Positions 16,821-23,345 of a stretch of 64,000 nt of DNA are shown one piece after another (the stretch's first letter is position 1; each line of letters begins with the position of its first letter). Both the position numbers and the translations under genes were made by a program. The notes under the pieces were generated by a model. That model was given only the letters and a program-made list of their open reading frames with translations, made no database searches and had not been told where the DNA came from. Source of the DNA: Candidatus Poribacteria bacterium (GTDB lineage Bacteria; Poribacteria; WGA-4E; WGA-3G). The stretch covers positions 1 through 64,000 of the forward strand of contig JAJEDN010000118.1 in the NCBI GenBank assembly GCA_022821495.1, read 5' to 3'.

Positions 16821-19064
16821 ATGGTACTGAATACTGAATCAATGTTTGAGGAAACGACTATAGGATATGTCTATATTTTAGAAAATGATGCAATGCCGGG
16901 CTTAATAAAAATCGGCAAGACATCCCGTGATAGTACGGAGCGAGCAAGGGAACTCTCAGCTACAACAGGAGTGCCAACACCTTTTGAGGTTGCTTTTGAG
17001 TTATTCTCCGAGAGATATGAAATGCTTGAAAGGGAGATGCATAACAGACTTGCTAAGTACCGTGTTGCTTCTAACCGTGAGTTTTTTAAGTATCCAGTGA
17101 ATAAAGCAATCGCTTTGCTTGAAAACCTTGACACTGAAAAGCAAGACGAGATGAGACCAGAAGCCTTTAGAGATAAAAAGAACCTTATAACTCGCGTATC
17201 GAATTTTTTCAAGCAGTTCTTGCGACCTAATACTAAATCTGATGACTCCCCCAAAATTAAGAGTGATAATAGGGTACCTACTGAAACGGTAGAAAGAGGC
17301 AGCAAGTCCGTTGACCTAACACCACCAGCCAACCCGCCAAAACCGAACCTCAACTATATAATCAAGGACAGACCTTTGCAAAACGAATACAGGGAAAATG
17401 CGGTTGAGCCAAGTTTGAATGGCAAACCTTATTATAGTGAAGAAAATGGCTTCTATTGGGCTGCGAATCACCAAGGCATAGTTGAATGCTTGCCGCAACA
17501 TATCAAGCGAATTATCCATAACGAGGAATTAGAAATTGCCTCTACTCGTGACCAACTCGAACAAGAACTCAATGCTTTGGATGAAGAAATAGTTAAGTTA
17601 GAAGAACAGAAAGGCGAATGTGAACAGGAAATCAAAGGACGCTTTCAAGAACTCGCCGAGAAAAAAGAAGAATTAGCAGGACTTGAGGTCCAATTGAAAA
17701 CGCTATCGATAAACAGATTAGAGCCTATTGCAACTGAAGGAATGTCTGAAGATTCCAACCCTGAATTCCTCAATACTGCGACTGTTGAAAATATACCTGA
17801 CAATCCACTCACAAAGCGGTTTGAAGAAGAAATTAACGATTTGCATCAGGAAAAAGCACAGATAGAACAAGCAATTGAGGAAAAGAACCAAGCATTGGCA
17901 GATAGCAAAGAGGAACTTGCAGGACTTGAAGTCGAATTACAAGGTCCAACAGAAGCAGAATTAAAGTCGATCACCTTGGGCACCTCCGCTCACGACCCTA
18001 CGTCTACCAAACACCGAGCTTCAGGTATAAGTATTATCACTGCGATTATCTCTACTATATTCTGTGTTTTCCTTGCCACTTATCTTTTCTTTTTTTACGC
18101 TTCGGCCGTTGATAAAGCCTTCTTTCTAAACACAGAAGCAATCCAAGCCCAATTAGCTCAGGGCACCTATGCTGGAGTCAATGATGTTGTTAACCCAAGG
18201 GCTTTATTCAAGGCTTTCCAAGGTGAGTGGAATCTGTTCGTCGTTATGTTTCCATTTGTTTTTTTAGCCTTTGCAATTGTGCTCGACTATTTTTGGGAAC
18301 AAAAAAAATGGGGATATTTAGTAGCAACTGTATTAGCAGCTCTTACATTGATATTTGATGGCATACTTGCAATTCAGATTTCGCAAAAAATACACCAAGC
18401 CAAAATTCTCATGGGACAAGAGACAGAACAATGGCGCTTCAGAATGAATGATCTCAATATGTGGACAGTTATTTTTTGCGGTTTTGTTGTCTCGCTGTTA
18501 GTCAGTATTACTTATCATGTGATGAATCAGCGATGGAAAGCTGCGGATCCTATCCAAGAAAAATCTGAGGCAGAGAACATACGCGAGTCAGAAATAAAAA
18601 ACGAGAAAACACAACGTGAGACACGAATTGCTGTCTTAAAAGCCGGAATGGAGAATTCGCAAAATGAGATTGAGCATCTTAAGGAAAGAGAGAGAACCAC
18701 AGAAGAAAAAATTGTAAAAGCCGTTAGGACCCCAATTGATAGCCAAATTGCCATCTTGAATGTCCAAACAGAGAACTTAGAGAGCGAGATTGAACAATTC
18801 AAGAGTAGAGATACAAATCTCCAACAGAAGATCGACAAAACGCGATCAAAAATTGAGGAATTGTTCGGGAACTTTAACAAACGAGTGGTCAACCGCAATA
18901 AAATGGAGTCGCAAGTTAACCAATTCTTGAATGGATGGTGCCGTTTCGTTGCCCACAGGGGCGATGGTACCTCTGAGGTATCCGACGAAATCGATAGAGT
19001 TAAACAAGTTGCAAATGATACACTCGATCTCTATTACCAAGGTGTTCCTGATTATTCCGATTAA
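16821..19064 (+). CDS. T5orf172/GIY-YIG-like, coiled-coil, four-TM membrane protein
   Basis: Residues are numbered from an upstream TTG at 16776. The N-terminal domain (30-115) matches the T5orf172/Meiosis family of GIY-YIG-like nucleases: GYVYILEN, LIKIGKTS, an arginine helix (ERARELS), LEREMH and NREFFKYP. A proline-rich linker and a long coiled coil (250-390) follow. Four hydrophobic segments come next (about 417-441, 485-507, 512-535, 562-583). A second charged coiled coil (590-700) and a C-terminal tail end the protein. Start is uncertain: ATG 16821 or ATG 16842, neither with a clear ribosome site. It is followed by a vWA-like lipoprotein 144 bases downstream. I do not recognise the complete architecture; membrane-tethered nucleic-acid or stress sensing is inference. 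Confidence 0.75.
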   Translation: MVLNTESMFEETTIGYVYILENDAMPGLIKIGKTSRDSTERARELSATTGVPTPFEVAFELFSERYEMLEREMHNRLAKYRVASNREFFKYPVNKAIALLENLDTEKQDEMRPEAFRDKKNLITRVSNFFKQFLRPNTKSDDSPKIKSDNRVPTETVERGSKSVDLTPPANPPKPNLNYIIKDRPLQNEYRENAVEPSLNGKPYYSEENGFYWAANHQGIVECLPQHIKRIIHNEELEIASTRDQLEQELNALDEEIVKLEEQKGECEQEIKGRFQELAEKKEELAGLEVQLKTLSINRLEPIATEGMSEDSNPEFLNTATVENIPDNPLTKRFEEEINDLHQEKAQIEQAIEEKNQALADSKEELAGLEVELQGPTEAELKSITLGTSAHDPTSTKHRASGISIITAIISTIFCVFLATYLFFFYASAVDKAFFLNTEAIQAQLAQGTYAGVNDVVNPRALFKAFQGEWNLFVVMFPFVFLAFAIVLDYFWEQKKWGYLVATVLAALTLIFDGILAIQISQKIHQAKILMGQETEQWRFRMNDLNMWTVIFCGFVVSLLVSITYHVMNQRWKAADPIQEKSEAENIRESEIKNEKTQRETRIAVLKAGMENSQNEIEHLKERERTTEEKIVKAVRTPIDSQIAILNVQTENLESEIEQFKSRDTNLQQKIDKTRSKIEELFGNFNKRVVNRNKMESQVNQFLNGWCRFVAHRGDGTSEVSDEIDRVKQVANDTLDLYYQGVPDYSD

Positions 19065-19208
19065 TTACGATTTTGCTCTACTATGTAAACATCTTGCCCA
19101 CTGTCAAGGTGGGACTTTTATCACAGTTATTTCGGGGTGCGAAACTCAGAGAAAAATATACCCAGCACCCACGACACAAATTGCCCAACTTGCGTAAAGG
19201 AGTATCAC

Positions 19209-20108
19209 ATGGAAAAAGATATTAAGGTTTTGGCAAGAGTATTCGCTGTTACTCTTTTGTTGTTAACAGTTGGGTGCACAAGCGACAAATCAGATGCCAA
19301 GAATATTTCATCAGAAACATCACTTATGAAACCGGTAAATATTATTGTTATTATTGACACCTCTGACCGGATTTCCCAAACGAAGAATCCTCATCAAGTA
19401 AAGAAGGATATTAAAATTACAGAAAGTATCGTTAATATGTTTGAAGAAAAATTCGTACGCCCAAATCTGTATATCGGTTCTAAAGACACACTTGCTTTTG
19501 TCGTCCCCGAACAGCCAAATGTTGATCCAATTCAACAGCAAGCATTAATGAATCTCAAAATTTGGCCGACACCTGAGCAAAGAGCAGGTGGAGCTCCAGA
19601 ATTTAAAAAAATGAAAACCAACCTTATTGGAGCAATCGACGAATTGTACCAATCTGTCAGTAAACAGAAGGTGTTCACTGGATCGGATGTTTGGAAGTGG
19701 TTTCGAGATAGTGCAGAAGTCTACCTAAAGCCTGACGCTCTTAACTACATCATTTGCCTCTCCGATGGTTACCTTGATTTCAACCACAATATTCAAATCG
19801 AGCGGCCTAAGAGAACCTACATTTCTTACCGTCAAGTCGCCAAGTTACGCGAGGCCCCAAACTGGAAACAGAAATTTCACACTGAAAAACATGGTTTGTT
19901 GGAAATTGGAAAAGACTTCAGCAATTATAACGTGAAGTTCTTGATGGTTGAAATCACACATCGGCACATGCTTGACTTGGAAATTGTTAAAGAATATTGG
20001 CAGACTTGGTTGAAATCAATGGGCATCACAGATTCCCAATTCCTATCTACGCAGGATGATCCGCAAATCGTCATACGGAAAATTATAGAGTTCACTTCAA
20101 CAGAGTAA
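19209..20108 (+). CDS. vWA-like lipoprotein
   Basis: About 299 residues. A lipoprotein signal peptide ends in the lipobox LTVGC (Cys 23), followed by a polar linker and a domain starting NIIVIIDTSDR near residue 45. That opening resembles a von Willebrand A strand with an incomplete MIDAS (DxS present, third Ser/Thr missing). The rest alternates strands and helices, including YIICLSDGYLDF near 180, where vWA folds carry the second metal-site loop. ATG 19209 is set by AAAGGAG at 19196-19202. It probably sits on the periplasmic face of a membrane as a partner of the preceding protein. Base composition matches that gene and is poorer in G+C than neighbours. Confidence 0.65.
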   Translation: MEKDIKVLARVFAVTLLLLTVGCTSDKSDAKNISSETSLMKPVNIIVIIDTSDRISQTKNPHQVKKDIKITESIVNMFEEKFVRPNLYIGSKDTLAFVVPEQPNVDPIQQQALMNLKIWPTPEQRAGGAPEFKKMKTNLIGAIDELYQSVSKQKVFTGSDVWKWFRDSAEVYLKPDALNYIICLSDGYLDFNHNIQIERPKRTYISYRQVAKLREAPNWKQKFHTEKHGLLEIGKDFSNYNVKFLMVEITHRHMLDLEIVKEYWQTWLKSMGITDSQFLSTQDDPQIVIRKIIEFTSTE

Positions 20109-20279
20109 CATCATGAACGTCTAAGATCCACATGATAAAAAGATGGTAGAACTCCGTCACTCCGATCTGGGATTTCGCACACTTTCTCATTTACCAGTAT
20201 TTTTTTCGTAGAATATAAGTGGTATAAGTTGCTACCGTTGTGAGAATACCTCTCGATCACGTGCAATGTATTTGAAAAT

Positions 20280-20308
20280 TTGACTTTTTGCGGGGTATAT
20301 GTTATACT
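20280..20308 (+). promoter_or_regulatory. Promoter of the cysteine-synthesis cluster
   Basis: TTGACT (20280-20285) and TATACT (20303-20308) with a 17-base spacer closely match sigma-70 boxes, 68 bases upstream of the cysK ATG. No repressor site is obvious. Confidence 0.6.
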
Positions 20309-20376
20309 TTAAAGTGAATTTTTAACTTAGGACAGGGGTGCAAAAGCGGTGTCGTGCGTTGCTATCTGGATGAAAA

Positions 20377-21327
20377 ATGAAGATCGCTAAGAACTTGACA
20401 GACCTCATCGGGAATACACCGACGATTCGCCTGAATGCTCTGCCCGGTAAGGACGATGCGACTATCTTCGCTAAATTGGAGGCTTACAATCCGGGTGGTA
20501 GTATCAAGGATCGGATTAGCTATGCGATGGTCGTCGATGCTGAAGAACGCGGTATCCTTAGAAAAGGGGATACTATCGTTGAACCTACCGCTGGTAATAC
20601 AGGTTTGGGGCTGTCTATCGTTGGCATCGCACGAGGGTACCCTGTCGTTTTGACGATGCCAGAGAACGTGAGTCGTGAGAAGTATGAACTCCTCTCCGCT
20701 TTCGGTGCGAAAATTGTGCTAACGCCGGAACACGGCGGTATGGCAAGTGCGATTTGGGAGGCAGAATCGATTGTTAGGCAGAACCCACGACACTATATAC
20801 CGAACCAGTTCACGAACCCCGCGAACCCCGAAATACACCGCCGTACAACAGCAGTCGAAATTCTTAAGGCGATCGGTACAGACATCGATTTTTTCGTTAC
20901 AGGGGTCGGCACAGGCGGTACATTAACAGGCGTTGGAGAGGTTTTAAAGATAGAATGCCCGAATGTAAAAGTGGTTGCTGTGGAACCGAGCGTTTCAGCG
21001 GTGCTTTCTGGCGGTAAACCGGGTCCTACTCGGATTGATGGACTCGGCGCGGGGATGATTCCTGAAGTGCTCAATGTAGATGTTATTGACGAGGTTATCA
21101 CAGTCTCTGAAAAAGAGGCTTACGAGATGATGAAGTCCATTTCGACAGCCGAGGGATTGTTGGTCGGGATGTCGTCAGGTGCGAATGTCTATGCGGCATT
21201 ACAGGTCGCGAAGGCACAGGGACCGGATAAAACGGTTGTTACCATTCTCCCAGATGCCGGAGAACGTTATTTCAGTTTGAGTCGTTATTTTGAAATCGAA
21301 TCGGACGTTATGGATATGCTCCCGTAG
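20377..21327 (+). CDS. cysK: PLP-dependent cysteine synthase
   Basis: A 316-residue fold-type II PLP enzyme that makes cysteine from O-acetylserine or a related ester and a sulfide donor. The PLP lysine is K44 in NPGGSIKDR. The substrate loop is PTAGNTG near residue 70 in place of the usual TSGNTG. The phosphate-binding glycine loop is GVGTGGTLTG near residue 175, and MSSGAN near residue 265 closes the site. Genes for APS reductase, a CysO-like sulfur carrier and a JAMM protease follow. By analogy with mycobacterial CysM-CysO-Mec, the sulfur donor may be a protein thiocarboxylate, although free sulfide cannot be excluded. Confidence 0.9.
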   Translation: MKIAKNLTDLIGNTPTIRLNALPGKDDATIFAKLEAYNPGGSIKDRISYAMVVDAEERGILRKGDTIVEPTAGNTGLGLSIVGIARGYPVVLTMPENVSREKYELLSAFGAKIVLTPEHGGMASAIWEAESIVRQNPRHYIPNQFTNPANPEIHRRTTAVEILKAIGTDIDFFVTGVGTGGTLTGVGEVLKIECPNVKVVAVEPSVSAVLSGGKPGPTRIDGLGAGMIPEVLNVDVIDEVITVSEKEAYEMMKSISTAEGLLVGMSSGANVYAALQVAKAQGPDKTVVTILPDAGERYFSLSRYFEIESDVMDMLP

Positions 21328-21362
21328 TTTTTTAAACTGCGTCGAGAAACAAAAATAAAAAA

Positions 21363-22127
21363 TTGGATTATCCAGTAGATCAGACTCTCTGCCAAGAAGT
21401 TCTGTTGACGGAGAGTCCCCAAGAAATTCTTTTCTCTCTCTTTAAACGGTTCAAAGAACGCGCCGCGATCGTCACAAGTGGGCAACTTTCGGGTATGGTG
21501 ATGGTTCACTTAGCCGCTGAAAACGGATTGCCGTTCCGTGTCTGCACACTCGACACACTGCGTCTGTTTCCGGAGACCTACGCTTTCCTTGAGCAGGTAG
21601 AATCGCGTTACGGTATCAAGATCGAACAGATTCAACCTGACCCGCAAGAAGTTCAGGAGATGGTTACACAGCACGGTGAATATCTGTTTTTCGATAGTAA
21701 AGCGAAACAGGAATACTGTTGTAACATCCGGAAAGTCCGTCCGATGCAACGGCTTTTAGAAAACTTGGATGTCTGGATAACCGGTTTACGTCGTGATCAG
21801 TCAGAAGCCAGAAAACAGCTCCGAAAGGCAGAAATTATCTCATCTGCGACACATCCTGTGCTGAAGGTGAGTCCGTTGATTCAGTGGACTGCCGATGAAG
21901 TGTGGCAGTTTGTCCGTGAAAACGAGATTCCTGTGAACCCGTTGCTTGAAGCGGATGCACAGGGGCATTATTATGAATCCATCGGATGCGTTATCTGTAC
22001 AACACCGATAAAACCAGGAGAACCGAACCGTGCGGGACGGTGGCGCTGGCAGAACGCGCCCGCTGCATCAGAAAACGCTGACGCAGAAGAAAATGCTAAA
22101 GAGTGTGGATTACATTATTCGATTTAA
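21363..22127 (+). CDS. cysH: Assimilatory adenylyl-sulfate (APS) reductase
   Basis: A 254-residue PAPS/APS reductase-family enzyme reducing activated sulfate to sulfite. The PP-loop-like VTSGQLSGM is near residue 38. Cys119-Cys120 and Cys209/Cys212 form the CC...CxxC [4Fe-4S] site that distinguishes APS from PAPS reductases. The C-terminal ECGLH motif at 247-251 carries the catalytic cysteine. The start is a TTG at 21363 without a strong ribosome site, 35 bases after cysK, so translation may depend on readthrough transcription. Sulfate adenylyltransferase and sulfite reductase are not in this window. Confidence 0.9.
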   Translation: MDYPVDQTLCQEVLLTESPQEILFSLFKRFKERAAIVTSGQLSGMVMVHLAAENGLPFRVCTLDTLRLFPETYAFLEQVESRYGIKIEQIQPDPQEVQEMVTQHGEYLFFDSKAKQEYCCNIRKVRPMQRLLENLDVWITGLRRDQSEARKQLRKAEIISSATHPVLKVSPLIQWTADEVWQFVRENEIPVNPLLEADAQGHYYESIGCVICTTPIKPGEPNRAGRWRWQNAPAASENADAEENAKECGLHYSI

Positions 22128-22287
22128 TGGTTATAAGTTATAAGTTAAGAGGGTTTTTGAAACAGTTCCGTTCTCTGTGAAGGTTTCCACAGAAAACTTC
22201 TTTAACTGTTAACTAAAAGGTTTTTCGTAGAAAAACCGTACTTATAACTGATAACTGACAACTATTCCAAAAGGAGAAATATATTCT
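22128..22287. repeat. Repeat-filled spacer inside the sulfur cluster
   Basis: The spacer contains TTATAAGTTATAAGTTA, a hairpin GGTTTTTCGTAGAAAAACC (22219-22237) and TAACTGATAACTGACAACT, members of the window-wide repeat family. AAAGGAG shortly before 22288 is the ribosome site for the sulfur-carrier gene. Confidence 0.75.
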
Positions 22288-22575
22288 ATGGCTGTAATAG
22301 TCCGTATTCCAACGCCGCTGAGACGTTTGACGCAAAATATGGCGGAAGTTGAGACAGAAGGTGCCGATATTGAAGGCGTTATTGAGAATCTTGAAGCGAA
22401 CTATCAGGGGATGAAAGAACGTCTCTGTTATGAAGGCGGAAATATCCGTCGGTTTGTGAATATCTATCTTAACGATGAAGACATCCGTTTCCTCGATGGA
22501 AAAGCGACCACTGTCGCAGACGGTGCTGAAATCTCTATTATTCCGGCGATTGCTGGCGGACGTCATCAATCTTAA
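22288..22575 (+). CDS. ThiS/MoaD-like sulfur carrier, CysO type, with C-terminal extension
   Basis: A 95-residue beta-grasp sulfur carrier. The body fits the CysO/MoaD family (VRIPTPLRRLT at the start, FVNIYLNDEDIRFL in the middle, GAEISIIPAIAGG at the end). The family's terminal Gly-Gly, which is adenylated and converted to a thiocarboxylate, is at residues 90-91 but is followed by Arg-His-Gln-Ser. The protein would therefore need trimming before activation. The next gene is a JAMM protease able in principle to do this. QbsE/QbsD in thioquinolobactin synthesis is a known precedent for removing residues after GG. An E1-like activating enzyme is not present in the window. Confidence 0.82.
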   Translation: MAVIVRIPTPLRRLTQNMAEVETEGADIEGVIENLEANYQGMKERLCYEGGNIRRFVNIYLNDEDIRFLDGKATTVADGAEISIIPAIAGGRHQS

Positions 22576-22603
22576 TCGTTATTGCTGTCGGTTATAGACT
22601 ATG

Positions 22604-22705
22604 GGAAACCTTGTAGGGACGAGGGGACCTCGCCCCTACGACGGCTGCTATTCTGGAAACCTTGTAGGGACGAGGGGACCTCGCCCCTACGACGGCTGCT
22701 ATTCA
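22604..22705. repeat. Two tandem 51-bp palindrome-bearing repeats
   Basis: Units 22604-22654 and 22655-22705 are identical except at their last bases. Each contains a GTAGGGACGAGG...CCTCGCCCCTAC palindrome (22613-22639 and 22664-22690). The second unit ends one base before the JAMM gene ATG. An in-frame ATG at 22601 would translate the repeats, but this seems accidental. Confidence 0.9.
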
Positions 22706-23170
22706 ATGTTAACTTTTCAATCAGACACCCTCAGCCAGATTTGTGACCATGCGAAATCGGAATTTCCGGATGAATGTTGTGGTGTTATTTTAGGTACAAA
22801 TGCCCAAGAGTTTGTCCGAAAATGCCGGAATATACAGAACAAATTGCATCAGGAAGATCCGAACACATATCCGCGCGATGCGCGCACGGCGTACGTTATA
22901 CACCCTGACGACTTAATTGCTATCCACAAAGAAGCAGATACACAGCAATGGCAGATTAAGGCGTTCTACCATTCACACCCGAACCACGAAGCATATTTTT
23001 CAGAAAAAGACAAAGCAGACGCAACGATGTGGGATGAACCCGCCTATCCGGGTACTACATATCTGGTTATCTCTGTTTACGACACTGAGATCCGCGCGGT
23101 GAAGGCTTTCGTGTGGGACGATACGGCGAAAGATTTCATTGAGGTTGAGGGAGCACTTGGGGAAATCTAA
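22706..23170 (+). CDS. JAMM/Mov34 metalloprotease, Mec-like
   Basis: A 154-residue zinc metalloprotease of the JAMM family. Glu23 in PDECCGV is the catalytic acid. His89 and His91 in YHSHP, Ser99 and Asp102 (SEKD) complete the canonical zinc site. The mycobacterial Mec enzyme releases cysteine from CysO-cysteine; JAMM proteases can also trim sulfur carriers to expose GG. Position directly after a sulfur carrier with four surplus residues supports either or both roles. The start is placed at ATG 22706, where family similarity begins, because the longer frame from 22601 only translates palindromic repeats. Confidence 0.85.
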   Translation: MLTFQSDTLSQICDHAKSEFPDECCGVILGTNAQEFVRKCRNIQNKLHQEDPNTYPRDARTAYVIHPDDLIAIHKEADTQQWQIKAFYHSHPNHEAYFSEKDKADATMWDEPAYPGTTYLVISVYDTEIRAVKAFVWDDTAKDFIEVEGALGEI

Positions 23171-23174
23171 ATAG

Positions 23175-23345
23175 TGAGGCAAGAACTATGCAACGCTGGC
23201 ACGTCTACCTTCAGCACCGCCCTAACCCCCCTAACCCCCCTTATCAGGGGGGAACTGGAACTTGGAATCCACTATAAGAAGCACAGTAAGTTTGTGCTTG
23301 TATTGAGGCAAGAACTATGCAACGCTGGCACGTCTACCTTCAGCA
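23175..23345. repeat. Duplicated gene start flanking an inserted repeat
   Basis: A 42-bp sequence covering the ribosome site, ATG and first nine codons of the membrane-protein gene occurs at 23175-23216 and again at 23304-23345. Between them lies the CCCCCCTTATCAGGGGGG repeat (about 23223-23255) and unrelated spacer. The first copy runs into the repeat and gives only a short proline-rich frame, so the functional start is the second copy. Confidence 0.85.

Noticed and set aside
22601-22705. 35-residue N-terminal extension of the JAMM protease
   Set aside because: It consists of two identical translated palindromic repeats and has no ribosome site; family similarity starts at 22706.
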